Shown: positions 21,223 through 36,200, counted from the stretch's first letter. The stretch: DNA of 64,000 bases from Lineus longissimus (GCF_910592395.1 NC_088319.1:12588001-12652000), one strand, 5' to 3'. Notes: generated by a model from the sequence alone, not told the origin. Program-made: numbers and translations.

Positions 21223-24200
21223 GTATCCTTTGCTCAGTTCCAAGCCCCTGGTCTAACATTTTCCATCCCAAATTTCGCAATACCGGCCAAACAGACGCCG
21301 GTTCTGCTCCCCGTGTCCGTCCACCAACGCATGCCTGCGCAAATTTCGTAAACTTCAATATGGAGACGTGACGTGGACACGAGGTTTGGGCGATTTTCTG
21401 CCGCTTCTGTGCCGAAATACACCTCTAGAAGCTGTTATCTTATGCCCCAGACACTTAACTGTCGACTGGACAGCATATCGTTGTGTTGTGACGTCTAGTG
21501 TTTATTTTAGCACTCTCGTAACATGCCGGTCAAAACACATGATTCACAGATTTCAATGGCTGCTCTTCATGTGACCAGGTTTGGTGCATGCCTGTACATT
21601 GCCAGTGCATTGCACCATATGTATTGCAGGGTGGGGGAATCCATGTTTGTGATGAAAAAACTGGGTGTATTCATGCCGATTTCTGTTCTTTGATGGTTTT
21701 AGGATTCTTCCTTGGCGTGATTTTTGGGGTTTCATTTCTTATGGGAATTTTGTGTCCGATAACGCTCTCATTTTCACCACAGGCCCTTTTCTGAATATGC
21801 CTACCACCTAGCCCTACGGACGGCAAAACAAACTACCTTTACGATAAGTTTTTACGGTCAATGACGACAGACAAGGCCACTCGAGCCATTGTCTGGTGTC
21901 ATTTACCTTGAAGATCTATTGTAAAGATAGTTTGTTTGGCCAACCCAAGGTGGTACCGGTATATCTGGAAAAGAACCTTTTTCTCTTGGATTTTCATTAT
22001 AAACCGCCTAATACATTACAAACACTAACAGTCCAAATCACAATTGTCATCCCTAAATTCGCGTCATTAGCTACCCATTGCGTAGGTCGTGTGTAATATA
22101 CGTGAAACAGAAAGATGGTGCGTCAGGGACGCGGAACTTGGCGTTGAACTCGCGCATACGTTGTGCGCCACTGACGCGAAGCAGGACGGATGTCATTTGT
22201 GATTTGGACTGTACCAGTACCTCATAATAACGTCATCTTTACATCATGTCCCGTCATTTTGATCCATTCAAAACTCTTCACTCTAATCCTGAATGCTCCC
22301 TGCATTGTATCATGTATGATGATGGTATATGTTCCCCATGGAAGATGTTCATGCCAGACATGGTGTGTCACTTTACGACGCCCTTTGACTTGTTGAGCTA
22401 TGATACTTCATTAAACTGTCACTTAACTTGAGTGATGGCGCCAAACACACCGTGCAATTCTGTGTAGGAATATCCTTTGTGTATCACTGTAACCTTCAGC
22501 CTTTTTCTGTAGCGTTAGTGGTCAGAATGAATTCTTGAATGGATAAAAACGGTGGGAAAGGATGTAAGGATTCATTTGAGGTAGGTTTAAAGAAAGTGCA
22601 GAAGAAATTGTGAAAAATAAGAGCAATATGCAAGATTTCTCAACATGCAAACTATAGCTATTTAGTGTCTTAAAGAGTGAAAAGAGCTGCCAACTAAAGA
22701 TTTGTCATCATACTGCTGCTGAGCTGAGATGGTGCTCGAGTGGGTGAAGTGAAACAATTCTTAATTTCTGTGAGTGTTCTATAAAGTCAATTTATGTCAA
22801 AATGGATGACAATTTGCAACAGAGACAACGAAGTCCTACCTACAGAGAGATGTGGTATCCAGATCAAGCAGCTGCAACCCCGATCATGTATCTGACTCTG
22901 AAGTTAAGAAACAAAGCAACAATACTTACGTAGAGACTATATTGTATTTGTAAAACCTATGAGAAAAATTGACCGGTTGATACAAAATGTACTGGTCACT
23001 GTCGACCTATGGTTTTCTCTTCTTACATCAGGAGTGCCATGGTCAGTTACATTGGTGATGTTTATATTCCTATAAAAGATGAAATTGTAATGAGGCCAAA
23101 AGGAAGAAATTTTTAAGACGCCTGCTCGACAAGCCAGTTTATTTGTATGAAAAAAAAACATGGAAGTGGTCTGGCAGGTAGCCAGTTGACATCCTACCAA
23201 CAGGATCCGGACTACTTGTTGTCAGGAATTCCGTAAGGCATTCTGGTAATTTCTGACGTGTCGAATGGTTTATATACTGAAATGATGAACAGCATTTTGC
23301 TAATTCTTTAGCTGTTTACTTGTTCTGTGTCATCTTATCTTCTTGGCTGATGCGGATGCTGAACTGAAATAAATGAGGAGCTAACACAGCTCGAGTGTAA
23401 CACAGTCTTAAGCTCGAGTGTAACACTATTCAGTCTGGAGTGTAACACTAGAGTCTGAGCCTTCTCCACAAGTGGCTTTGAACCTGTTTGGGTAGCCCCT
23501 ACATGTACACATGCATATGAATGGTGGCTTTTATTTGCAGTGTTTCACTTCTGACCTTTTGGCCAGCTCTTCAGAATAAACTAAAAGTAGGTCATATCTT
23601 GATTTTCGACCGAAAAAAGTGTGCTAACAATACTGATTATGTCAACTGTGAATCAGAAGGCCTCAACCCATTCATTGCAGGTACATAGTATTTGTCTGTA
23701 AATAAACACTGGTTTATCTGTACATCTTATTATCAATTATACTTCAAATGAATGACTGAAGGTTCAAAGCAAATTAACTGGAATGTAATCAGTTCTATTC
23801 TTGATTTGATTTGAATTGAAGAAGTTGTCCTAAGTTGCAATCTTGGCAAAAATATGGACAGATATGTACATGTTTTGTATGTTACTTCCTTGACCTCAGC
23901 GCCAGGTACTACCCACAAGGCCATACCCCACCGATACAGCAGCAGTATCGTAAGTAATTAGCTATAGTTCATGTACTAAGTTCTTGTATTGACTCGGGAC
24001 AATGCTAATTTGAGTTCTCTGGACATTTTCAATCCTTCTTTATCATGTTTATGATCGGAAGGACTTCTCCTGCAGGCTTTTCTGGCCACTCGATCAAGAT
24101 TTTGTAATAATGCTATCTTTGCTGTCAACTGAGCACTGCTAAGTTTCGTGGGCACTTCCAGTTTCACGACTAATTCTGTCATTCAAAATTATTGTTTTGT

Positions 24201-27200
24201 TGGTACAAAACCTGATTTTGAAACGCGTATGGTTCAGAAAATGAATTTATTTTTAAAATTGCAGGGCAGGAGGAGTACCAACAAGTAAGACAGCCGAATC
24301 AGCCTTATTACGCTCAGAGTCAGAAACAGGTGAGAGGAGATTCTACTACCGTCATATTCCACCCGTGTATGTCAGGAGTCATCCAACCCTTCGCAGATAT
24401 CTAACAGGCCGTCTGACTCAATTTGTTAGACAAACTCCTTTGATGAATTCGAAGAAAGAAAAATGTCTATATTGCCATAAAATCGCAGTGAAATCTAGCT
24501 GATTGGTCTGATCTTCGCAAACGTAAGACAGTCAAATTGAATGGTCTAATAAACTCTTGTCTCTGCAGCCCTTCTCAATTGCTTTCTTACATTTGAATGT
24601 TTACTTTCAGTTCCCAGCTGTGCCGCGCGGTGGCAATCCCCATGACATGAGCAAACAGCCTATGAGTACAACTGTCCCAAATCCGGGGCAGGGTCCGAGT
24701 CAACAGATGATGTATCATCAACCTAACCCGAGAACGGTAGGAACACAATGCTCTAGAAAGAGATATCTCTTGCTTGAAGTGCAATGAATAGTTAAATCTT
24801 TCTCAGTGTTATAATTGTAGTTTAAAAAGATTATTGTTGGGTGGAGTTTAGTCAATGGTGGTAGTTATCTCTGTCTTATTACCATATGATGTGGGAATAT
24901 TTGTGCTGCGACTTGAGAATGTCTTTATTGATGAACCTGTTTGTCTTAGAATCAAAGTGCAGTTCTGGAAAACTGAAAAACTTCTGAAATTACCAAAACA
25001 GTCTCTAGTCTTTTCACAAAAGGTGTAACATCGTTGTCATTTTGAATTATAATTTAGATTTCTCCAAATAATGCATTATGGTCCAGGGCTGAGTTGCGAA
25101 ATTGGCAACTTTTGAAGATTTGCCAATTATTCAGGTGTTGCCAAACTGTTTTATAGTGCCTTATTGTTATTGCATCATCAATGAATTATCTTTTTCATTC
25201 AGCCTCCGTTCTACCCACCCACCAGACCAACACAGCCACAGGGTATTCCACAGCAGACGCAGCGCCATGTGCGAATGAGTGCCGGCCAAGGAGGACAGCC
25301 GCCGACCATGTACCCGTATCCTCAGACGAATTTGGTTATTTCTCAAACGGGAGGCTATATCGGCCAGCCACAAGCTACAATGATGATGCAGGGCAGTCTA
25401 CCGATGCAGGTGAGAGTCATTTCTGATGGTTGAGTAGAATCTGTATAGCCCTTAACAGTTTGTAGAAGTTTTGTTTTAAAATATTTTCCCCTTGCTCATT
25501 GTAGGACTAGGAGTTTCAATTTCTCTCCGCGAGGCTCTTTACCCCCAATGTCTCGCTTCCCCCATGTATTGTCAGAGTTTGGAAGATGTAGAAGTATCTT
25601 CCTTTTATGACATCACTTTATTTGCACATGGCAACTCCTGTTTTTCAAGTTGTCTATCCGATTTTCTAATATTGAATTGGTCTGTTTTATTGACATGCAG
25701 TCTTGTGCCTAAAAGTCTTGAGTGATGTGACCTTGATCTGTTCCGATATGTTCGATTGTTTGGGTTTCGAAGCTAGGAAATTGGTAGCTATTCAGAGTCA
25801 GCTGAGCCACCGACTGGAGCACTTGCAGGTGGTTATATACAAATGTATTGTGGTTGCGCTTGCATGTGGGAAGTCGGGATGCTGCTGCATATGTATGCAG
25901 TCTGAAACCGACTGTGATCAAAATATTGTAAATGTAAATCAATTGGGTACGAGATTCATACACTGTCTGATCCTGAAGTATGTGTTCCATCCAAACCCAG
26001 TTGAGGTGCAGGAAGACCAAAGGTAGGGGTACTAGTACATGTCACGAAAGCCCCCAGAGTGCCTGCTTGTCCATGAGTACTAGAAGGGATTCGGCGGGGG
26101 GGGGGGGTCAATGAAAAAGAACTGGAAAGGGCTTCAGTGAAAAAATATGGGTTGAATGATATGGATAGGCTCTGTTTTTGTCCAATTATGTCAGTGTATT
26201 TGCGACGAATGTCCCTGCCGACTGGTGGTGCCAGTCGTATGAGGCTCCTGACTACTTCATTCAGACCCAAGGCCCTGATGACCCAGTGCATGTGTTCTCG
26301 CCAAGTTCTGTTGACAGTCTCTTCCTTCTCTTTACCATGCAGGCTTCCCCAGGCCAGTACATGGGTGAGGACATGATGACTATGTCTGGGGGGGCAACCA
26401 TAATCGTAAGTCAAGACAGACCATTTTTCATCAAGCGAAAATTCTGTCTCTCGGTTGCTTACATTCTTGCATTACCTCATGGTCGAAGTCTTGTGATGAT
26501 CTTTCATGGTACATCGAGAGTATGAATGTGTGTCCCTCTCAGTGGTTGGTGAAGTCAAAACGTGCATGTATTTCCTATGCAAATAGTGTAGTATTTGTGT
26601 CACTGTCTGTTCATTATGTGTGGGTACTTGTAATACAAAATACAATGCGGTCACCAACTCTATTGGGGGAAGAAGCTGCCGAGCCAGCTTCCGTAGTAAT
26701 GTGTACGGCACTGCCGTTTAGCCGATTCATACGTGCTACTGTTGTCTGCTGCAGGAATGTGACTAGATGGACTTAATGCTTTACAGCTATGTCATGTAAT
26801 TTTGTTGACGCAAGATGTTGTGTCTTGATGGGAGGGGAGATAAAGAAGCTTGGTTTATTTTGAGGTCAACATAAGTTCAGGGCACTAGTTCAGTGTCACG
26901 AATGATTCAAATTGCTTGGAATGTTTTAAGAGTTCTTCACCACTAATTATTATTATTTGAGTCTGTTTGAATTCTGGGTAAAATTGGTAAAATCCTATAT
27001 AACCGAGAATCTGAGTTTTTGCATGAACCATACAAGTACGTTCCATTCATCGTGTGAGATGTGTGATCAGAGTATGTTGTGTTTCTGTGTCTGACTAATG
27101 CTTGTGTTGTGAGTCTTACCAAAGTGTGGATGTTTTCTTATTCTGTTGGGAATGAAATGTGATCTCTTCTGTTCACCTGTTCACCCCCCAGAGTCGACCC

Positions 27201-30200
27201 ACCAATGTTCCTTGGTTGTGTCGTCCACTGTTTCCTATTACCAAACAAAACTGCTGCTACATGTATTAAAAGCGTCCTGGAATGTTCACGCTGTTCTTTT
27301 GGGCGGTTTTGCCCTTCAGACTAAAGAGTTGGTATGCTAGTTGCTACATCCAAGTGAAAACAGTACCTCGTGGTGTAGAAAGAAACATTTGTGACCAGGC
27401 TTTTGAGCTGCTGTGATTTTGCACTGTTGCACTGTTAAGTAGGAATCGGAACCAACAGCGCAAAATTGGTCTGTTGAAAAGCTTGAACCCAAGTAATCCT
27501 GTAGTTTTCAATTAGGGTGACAACTTGTGCATGTCGCTGTATACGAATGACTTTTAGTTCTACTCTTGATAATGTAAGGCACTAACTTAGCCAAGTAGGG
27601 AGGGCTATTTCCCGCTGTGAGTTGATTCTGGCTCAACATGTCTATTTCAAGTAATGCAGTAGCAGAATGGCAGTCTGCCAGAAGAGCACATTCAGGGCTG
27701 ACCTATCCAAACTGCAGGATATCTCCTATTCCTGCTTCCTGCATGATGCTTTTGCTTCATTCCTGATAGCCAGTTGTGCAGTACTGGGATGTCCTTCTGT
27801 TATGTTGTCTCATTCCTTCTTGTTTGCGAAATGGATAGGAACTTATTTATTTTACGATGTATTCATAAAGTCGTGCATAAAAAATGATTTTATTTGGTGG
27901 AAGTATCAAGTCTGTTTATTGAGGTGCCCTAAGTTCTTGTTGTCATCATATGTCCGTATTTTAAAAATTATCCTTTGCTCAGTTCACTGAGGTGCATGGG
28001 CATGGCCATATATCCTGATGTCTTGCTTTCGGAAAAAAGTACAACACGCTTTGGCATGTTTAGCCCTTTGCTTACAAATCCAGACTTTGATGTTTAGAGC
28101 AGCGGAATATTTCCTTCAGGTCTTGCTAGTCCTCATTCAGAGCATGCAAAATTAATATTGTGGTTCTTGTATTGTCTGCTAAAGGAAGGGACAAATGTTC
28201 TGCAATCTGTCTATGCCAAGGTTTACAATCTGTGTGCAATGTGTATTGCATGACATAGGCAGGTTGGGTGTACATTGTCTTCCTAAAGTTTAAATAGTTT
28301 GGGGTTAAAAGCCTGATATCTCACGCCGCCCGGAGGAATCAAACCAGGGACCTCTTGACTGTAGTCGAGTGTCCGAGCCACTAAACCACAGCGACTCCTT
28401 TGTGTAATAGTCTCTGGCTCCGAGCTGAGTACAGGTTTCTTTCTTGCGTGGAATTGGCATGGAGTGATTGACATTTGTCCCTGACCTATAATTTTCATCA
28501 TCATGTCATTGTCGGTGTTGAATTTTGAAGAAATTAGAAATGGAACTCCTCATTGTTGGCAGAGAAGCAAACATGTTAGTTCTTATTTTGGATGGCAACA
28601 AAATAACTTATGATCCACTTACTCTCACTGTTTAGTACAATGCAAGGAATAATTTCGAGTTCAGTTTCACAGCTCAATTTTTTTCCTGACTGTTTTCAGC
28701 AAGAACTAAAGCTTTTTTTTCTTCAGTGTTGGACAAAATCTTCTTTGTGCCAAATACGTTTTTCAGTCAACTCAAGAAAAGATCATGCAAGAATTTTCGG
28801 AAAGACTGCTTCAAAAAAACCTGCCTTTTAGAACATTAGATGAGGTACCTGTTTTGACGTTTTCCCTCTATTTTGATATTTGTTGTACATGTTTTCATTT
28901 TATTTGAACATTTCCATTACAGTACCAGACCGGTCCTCGGCCGAACATGCCACAGCAGTATATCAACACATCTCAGCCGAATCAATTAAACATGCAGCCA
29001 CCGGTTGGGCAAACTTATCAAACACAAGGACCAGGTAAATAGCAGAATGTTTCTTTCCTGGAGAGCTTGGTGGGTCTAATTGCCGTTAGTGAACAGATCT
29101 CCAGCGGCCGAGTTGGAAACTGACACGAGACAAGAATGGCCGGCCAGAAACATTGTGTTCGATGTGAATCAATCGACTCATATTCGTCCATGCATTGCTT
29201 CCCTATCTTTGTAGATATGTACAATTTGAATCAGTGAAATTTGAATTTTTTGAGGAAATTGTTATCTGTCTTTCTAGTAACATACTACAGCCCTCAAGGT
29301 CAACCACAATACCACATGGGTGCCCAGCCAAACCGACCGCCATCTGCATCGAGTAACTACGCTCCTCCGGCGCGGGAGAGAAAAGTGATCAGGATCACAG
29401 ATCCCAACTCTGGACAAGATGTGACAGATGATTTATTAGGTTCGGCCAAGAGTGCCAAGACGGGCACGCCTCCATTGTCATCAGGCCCGTCGAGTGCCAG
29501 AGCCACACCAGTCGTGGTAAGTTGCTGGCCGGTCGTAGCAAATGATATTGATGTCGCAGTAATCATTTAGTGTTGTATCTCTGTTCTGTATGGTGTTTAT
29601 ATTGGGTAGAACTTGTTTGAGGGATTGTTCAAGGTACATTATCCACCAGAAGCGGGATTTGTGAGAAAAACGGACCTGCCAACCGTTAGACTAACTTACT
29701 GATTACTTAACTTACTTTAGCCCCACAGTATTTTTAGTGTGTGGCGATAGCTATTGGTGTCGCCACTGGTCAGTATTGTTGGGGGGGGCTTTCAGAGTGG
29801 GAGTGCTCCATGAATTGACCAACCCTCTTCTATTATAAAGGCACAACAAGCTGAAGACGAAGAGTCTTCTGAACTGGTAAGCCCATTCAACGTCGAGGAT
29901 GTCTCTCATCCAACCATTTCATTGTTTCCATGGTGATGGGTGCATTGTGTGGCACATTCCAACATGATAATTTTGGGTGGTTATATCCAAGTTGAGATCC
30001 TAAACTGCTTGAAGTGATTTTCTCGTAGTTTGGGTCTAAAATTTCCTACCATCGGTTTTCCTCTTTTTCATATTCTATAACTTTGCATTTCTAACAGTGC
30101 ATCCCTCACATCTCGAGCATGTCCTAACAACCTCTGTACCAGTGAAAATGGCCGGGAGAACATAAACACAGAAATTGGTGAAACAGAGGTTACGCATTGA

Positions 30201-33200
30201 ATAAAACTGGATTTATTGCCTCTGCAACCCTGTACTTGTGGGTCTCGGCAACAATGACCACAACCCATTGTCTGCTTTCATCCCATATCCATATGTTTCA
30301 CTATAACATATCTGGTACCAGCAAGAGAATGAAGACTTTATTTATTCTTATTTGGCAATTCCCCCGGTACATGTAGCTTCCTAAAACACGCCAAATGGTA
30401 GAGTTGTTTCGGCACACATTACTTCCTATTCTATTTTTGCGTCTTTTTTGTTGAAGGTCAATAGATTTGAAATCTATCTAATACAATCATTTTAGCTTAG
30501 CATGTCCTTAAAAAATATACTAATAATGCATGAGAATTGCGATACCTGGTTACTTGTTGCGACTATTCTCTCCTAGATTTCAAAAAGTGCTATCCGGCCT
30601 GACTTTACAAATGTTCCGAGTTCCGAGCCCATCATTGAATGCAGTCTGCCCAGCATTGATTTTTGAGCTCTGCACATTCAAAATATGTCTGTTACACAGT
30701 TTGTCTCCCAAACAAAATGCGCTTACGTTGTGGTGCAGATGAGGGAAGAACCTTTACCATTGTTCAAGGTTACAATGCACTGTCTTTTAGTAGTACGAAC
30801 ATGCATGGTAGCCCCTCTGCCACTGAGTCTGCTCCTTAGGCCAGATTTATATAGGATTCATGTTGTCAATTGTTATGTTTCACTTGTCACGAGTTAACTA
30901 ACTGACCTGGGCTGGAAAATATGTGAGAGTGAAAAGTGACCGCATGAATTGGATGTAGCCTGCTCATTGGTAATGACTTGTTTGTTCTTCATGTCGCATA
31001 TGAAAAGTGTATGGCGACATATTACATTTTGATAAAAACTTCAGAAGTGTCTCATTCTCAGTGACTGAACTGCATGAACTTTCATGCATCCCATCTTTTC
31101 CAATTCCATTCTACGTTTGTCATATCAAATTCTCCTCCGTTGCAGTCTCAGGCTGAAGAATCTGCACCGCCACAATCACCATCGCCACTGGCGCAGAGTA
31201 ACATCGCGGCACAGTTCGCATCGCAAGTCGCCGCTACATTGAATTCCGATACGCTGAGACCTGTACAACCTCAACCAACTGTGACAAAACCTGAATCTGA
31301 ACAATTGGGCGAGGAAACGCCGCAGGTAGAAACTGATGTGAATTCTGAACTGGATTCTAAATCTAATCAAGAGAAACAGGATGTGAACTCTATACCTGAA
31401 CCAGCACCTAGTGTTGTCGTTCCTGCTGCGGTAGAAACACCGGAAACGGTCGCCGAGGAGGCAGTGAAAACGGACACGAGTCACAGTGATAAAGATGTAC
31501 ATGTAGAAAGGACTCCTAAGATTAGTGAACCTAGCGAGGTCGTAAGTGAATCTAAAATTGATGAAAAACCAGCAGCAGTGGTGGAGAAGACGCCCGAACC
31601 TGTCGAACCTGTGGAGAAAGTGCCAGTGGTTACGGAAGAAGAGACAGCTTCAGCTGAAGGTCAGTATCTTATTCATTTCTTTATACATGCTTCCCGAAAT
31701 TGGTGGCTTGCATTGGAACTAACTTTTTCCCCCTTGTCCGTCATTAAAGGCATTCAAGTGTGTTGGTCAACCATGACTATCTCCTTTGTCCCTCCACCAT
31801 AAGGCCTAGTTTCCCTTTATGACATCACTATTTCGGACACTCAGCGCCCCATTTCTGGAAAGGTGTATATTTCGCAGATTGCCCTTTGTCTTGTGTGGTA
31901 TCCTTTAAGATCGATCTCAAGAAATACTCATTTCAAAGATATTCATATCTGTGTGATTTTCGGATCTCTAGTTCAAACGCTACTCTGCATTCATATTCAG
32001 AATCAGATTCACTCTCCGAACCGAATGTATCATTCTTTGTTGCAGTATCATTTGTTTGTATTTCAACAGATGTTCTGGCCTTATCATCTTCAGTCTTGCA
32101 ATTAGAAGAATATTTAACCCAATTTGCAAAATTTCATTGAAACTTAAATATCATTTTGTCCTACAGCAACTCTGCTGAGATGGTCCCCCATTCCAAATAA
32201 GCCCATGCTTGAACTGGTCACATGACACTCAAAGGTTATTGCAAAGGTCATACACTTCAATGCATATGCATAGCAGACAGCAATAGTGTAGAGCTGTGTG
32301 CATAGGGTGGATACATAGGTAGCCATTAGATTCTACTAGACAGTCTGGAGAACTTCCAGAAAAGTTTTCTAAAAAGTTTTGCGAATCATGGATTTGTGTA
32401 GATGATGTTTATCGATTTTAGAGTCTAATAGGAGTTATTCAAGTATTACAAGGTTACAGTATACCATGTCACAGTGGAGAAAAGGTAATAAAGGACAAGG
32501 TTCAGCTGAGGTGCTTTGCAGTGTATTGGCAACATAGGCCTAGTATATGTACCGGGTTTTAGAGAATCTACCACATGTGTTAGGCATACAGTCTTCTCGA
32601 TTGTGTAACCTGCTGTACTCGTGTACAGGCCTGTTCATACTCTTCCATTTCTAAGTGCTTTGTTTTATCTTCTATGTTATATTTGCATAGACTGAGCCTA
32701 GGCCTCGCTGCCCAATAAATATTTTAGGCCTATCCCAAGTTCTTCTACTCCCAACGCAATCTTTAAAAAAATGCCGGCCCAGTCTGTCCTATTTTATGTT
32801 TAAAATTGCATATGTATGCAATTCTGTGTCCTGGTTGCACAGCTATTAGCCTGACTGTGTCGTAGTTTATTGCATGCATATTCATTTGTAAAGTGTGGAT
32901 GTTTATGCCATGAATGTAGAAGTAATGTACAGTAGTCAGTAGTGTCTGCGTCTTCTGTTGGGTGGAATAGGCCTTTTCCGACCAAGATGAATCTCACACT
33001 CGGAACAGGTGAGAAGACCTAAGCCGACTTCGGACAATGCCATTAGCCACTGTGACCCTTTGTTCCAGGTGAAACGCACGACTCTGATTCTAGTGACTGG
33101 TCATCACCCAAACGAAGTTCTTCCAATATGTCGACACTGAGTTGAGAGATGATGAAACTGGGAAAATTCAGACCACATTTGAATTTTTCCATCTTGACTG

Positions 33201-36200
33201 TTGTGTATTCCAGAATTTATAGAAAGTCATCAAAATCAGAAATCACAATTTGACTAGTCACAATATGTTGCAATATATTGATTGAGTAAAGTAGTCTGTT
33301 CTTCTCAGCTGGGTACTTCAGCCAGCAGATTGATGCCAGTATTATACTGAAGAATTCTGTGTCATTTGGTGTAATGAAGTGGTCGACAATGTACTGTTGC
33401 ACATACTGTTGTAATGTATGCCAAGTGTGCAGCTGTCTAAGTGAACACTGCGTACATGTACATTTATGCATACCGTGGCTCCTGCAAGATTTGATATCTT
33501 CTCTGGAGGCGTAATAAGCATACTGATTAGGTACCCCAGTAATGTTAGGATGGCCAATTGATAATCTAGCATGACTGATTGAATGAAGGCTGAGCAATCA
33601 CAGGTCTCCAAAGAACTTTGAAAACAATCCCAGATAAACAAAATAAGCTATTGAGACTCCGGATGCTGGTTGTGTGAATGCTTTTGATCTTGTTCGGGTT
33701 TGGTGTTGTCTTTGAAAATGTACATGTTATGTATGTACAGACAACCCAATCTTGCCACACACTGGTGTGGTAAACACACCAAAGAGCGAACCAAAAAGCC
33801 TAGCATAATACCTCCGATTGAGTCCATCATGTGGATAATTAGGCCATTGGCTGATTTTGGTGAGCTGACAAAGTGCTGGCCTTTGAATTTTAGTGTGAGT
33901 AAATAGCAAAGTCACGACAGTAGGCCTACAGTTTGAATATACATGTAAAGAATAGTATTTTTCTGTCAAATGGTGTCGACAAGTCTCCCCTTTGTTGCTA
34001 GGGTGAACTTAAAGCTGAAGTCAAGAGTAGGAGTTGTTGGTAAACAGCATCTCTGTAATCACAGTGAATAGAGTAAGCCCATTGTTTTTGCCTGAAGTAC
34101 TAAAAAGAAACAAGTCTACCTGTGCACTGTGTTAACTGGCATTGATGAAATTCATAGGCCTTTGACTTGAGTTGCATTGGTGTAGACCTACTGTTTGTAA
34201 GGTTAGAAAGAGATAGGAGGCTATCTGGAGGGAATATACTGTGTACAAGGCCCTACCAAGGTAGTTCTTGGCCTATCTACCTACACTAGGCCTAACATCT
34301 CATATTGAGCTCAGTGTGCTAGGTTAGGGAACCTACTTTTGTTGTTGTAAGTGTTCTTATATTGTGTTCAGGGTATTCTGTGCTGCAGTTGCATTGTATA
34401 CTTCATATCATCTATGCCAGCTAGTTAAAAGATAGGCCGAGAGTAATGTATTGAGGCTAAGTGTTGGCAAATCTTCTATTTTCGTGAATTGCCCATGGAC
34501 TAGAGACAGTGACAGTCACCATGGTATCCTTACTTTTATACTAGGCCTAAATACAAAAATCCTGCTGTGGAAATGTCATGAGGTTAATCTGCCTCACTTT
34601 TGGCAGTTCATGAAAACTACAAGAATGTCTGGTATCCGGTTAGTCATTCTAGCTCTTGTTTATAGTTACCGTTTTTGTCGTCTTGATAACCTACTGAAAA
34701 CTAGGCATGTTACCTGTGTCTGCGTCAGACTGTTAAGTACGGAGATACATCTTACCATTGAGTTCCTGACTGTTCTGACTTCTTGGCTCCAGTTCTGAAT
34801 ACGTTTTCATGCTACCTTGATGTACATAACCATAGGTCTCCAAGTGAGGTATTGATGTAGGGTCCAGATGGTTCCTAGAAGTTGGCCATGAGTGATTCTA
34901 ACAATAGTATCTTTACTGTAGTGGAGGAGAAAAGCAACAGTCAGAATGCTTGATTGACTCATCACTTTACAAGTGTTTTGTTTGCGCCATTCTTAAGTCC
35001 TGTTCTCCACTTCGAGAGGGTCTGGTAGTCTCTGGTAGAATCTTGCCCAAAGTAGAAGCACGACAGAGCAGGGTCGGCTCTTGCCTCGAAACGTCACTGC
35101 GAAATTCTGAACTTCAGATTATTCGATGCCTTCTGTTGTCTTTGTCAGATCTGTCACATTCTATTCTTGTAAGGAACCTATATTCTGCAATTTGAGATGG
35201 ATAAAAATATAGTACTATAAACTTTGATAACCATGGGTCACATTCACCTTTTGGGTCACATTCGCCTTTTGTCTCAATTTCCAATTTATTTTCAGGTCTC
35301 AGCAGTTTGACTCGAAGAGAATGCCAAATTCTGCTTCGTCTGACTATAAAGTTTTATCATGCTCTTGAAACAAAGACAGCTTATGCTTGTAGTTAAAATG
35401 AAACACCATGCTAATTGTACGCATATTTCATGTCTTTCAGCAAAGAGTAAATCTAAGAGACACAAAAAAGATCTCAATGAGAAAGGCAAGACGAAGGAGG
35501 GCACGGACATGGACCTGTTCGTGGAGGAGGCGGCCACGGCTAAGCCTGTTCCCGTTGTGGTCCCGGAACCCACACCAGCACCAGTGACAGAAGTCAACAA
35601 CGTCGACCAGAAACTGAAAGATAAACCAGCGTTGACGGTCGAGATAAACGTCGAGGAATCAAACGAGGCGAAGGTGCAGGAGAAGAATGAGAAAAACGAC
35701 GTGAAGTCACACGATGTTCCTGAGACAAATAGCAAGATTGGGATGCCAAAGAAAGATAAGTCTACGGACTATGATTATAAGGAAGGTAGGTGGCACCTCT
35801 GGTTCGAGACAATATCACAACCTTTAGTAGGTGAAGAGACCTTGTCAGTTCTTTTGAGGTGGGAATCGAGCATTTGGAAAGAGTTTACACCAGAATTCAT
35901 GCGGTTGCATTTGGAACCGGTCAATTCTAAAAGGATCTCAAAGGATCCGTGACATAAGAAGAACCTGAACAAGTCTTTGGCTTAGTTCTTTCGAGGTTCC
36001 TTGACGTCAGGAAAGAGTCTTGAACAAAACTGGAAAGGACATGCTCTTTGAACAGGCCGGTTCTGTTAAAGGTCTCCTGCATTTTAAACTCGGTTAACCC
36101 AGGCTATATTCACCACCGGTTTGAATGCACTGACTATGATAAGAGATTATTTTAGGATGTTGTGTTTTCCTTCCAGAAACGTTCAGTCCTCTCAGTCCAG

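Noticed and set aside
24441-24500. Another C/D snoRNA in eIF4G intron 3 (TTGATGA ... CTGA)
   Set aside because: No terminal stem, box C lacks the purine start, and there is no recognisable guide.
28283-28402. A minus-strand tRNA gene
   Set aside because: Box A and box B are good, but the acceptor strands do not pair and the sequence continues as a SINE body.
35292-35735. 147-residue minus-strand ORF
   Set aside because: Antisense shadow of eIF4G exon 11 caused by its biased codon composition.
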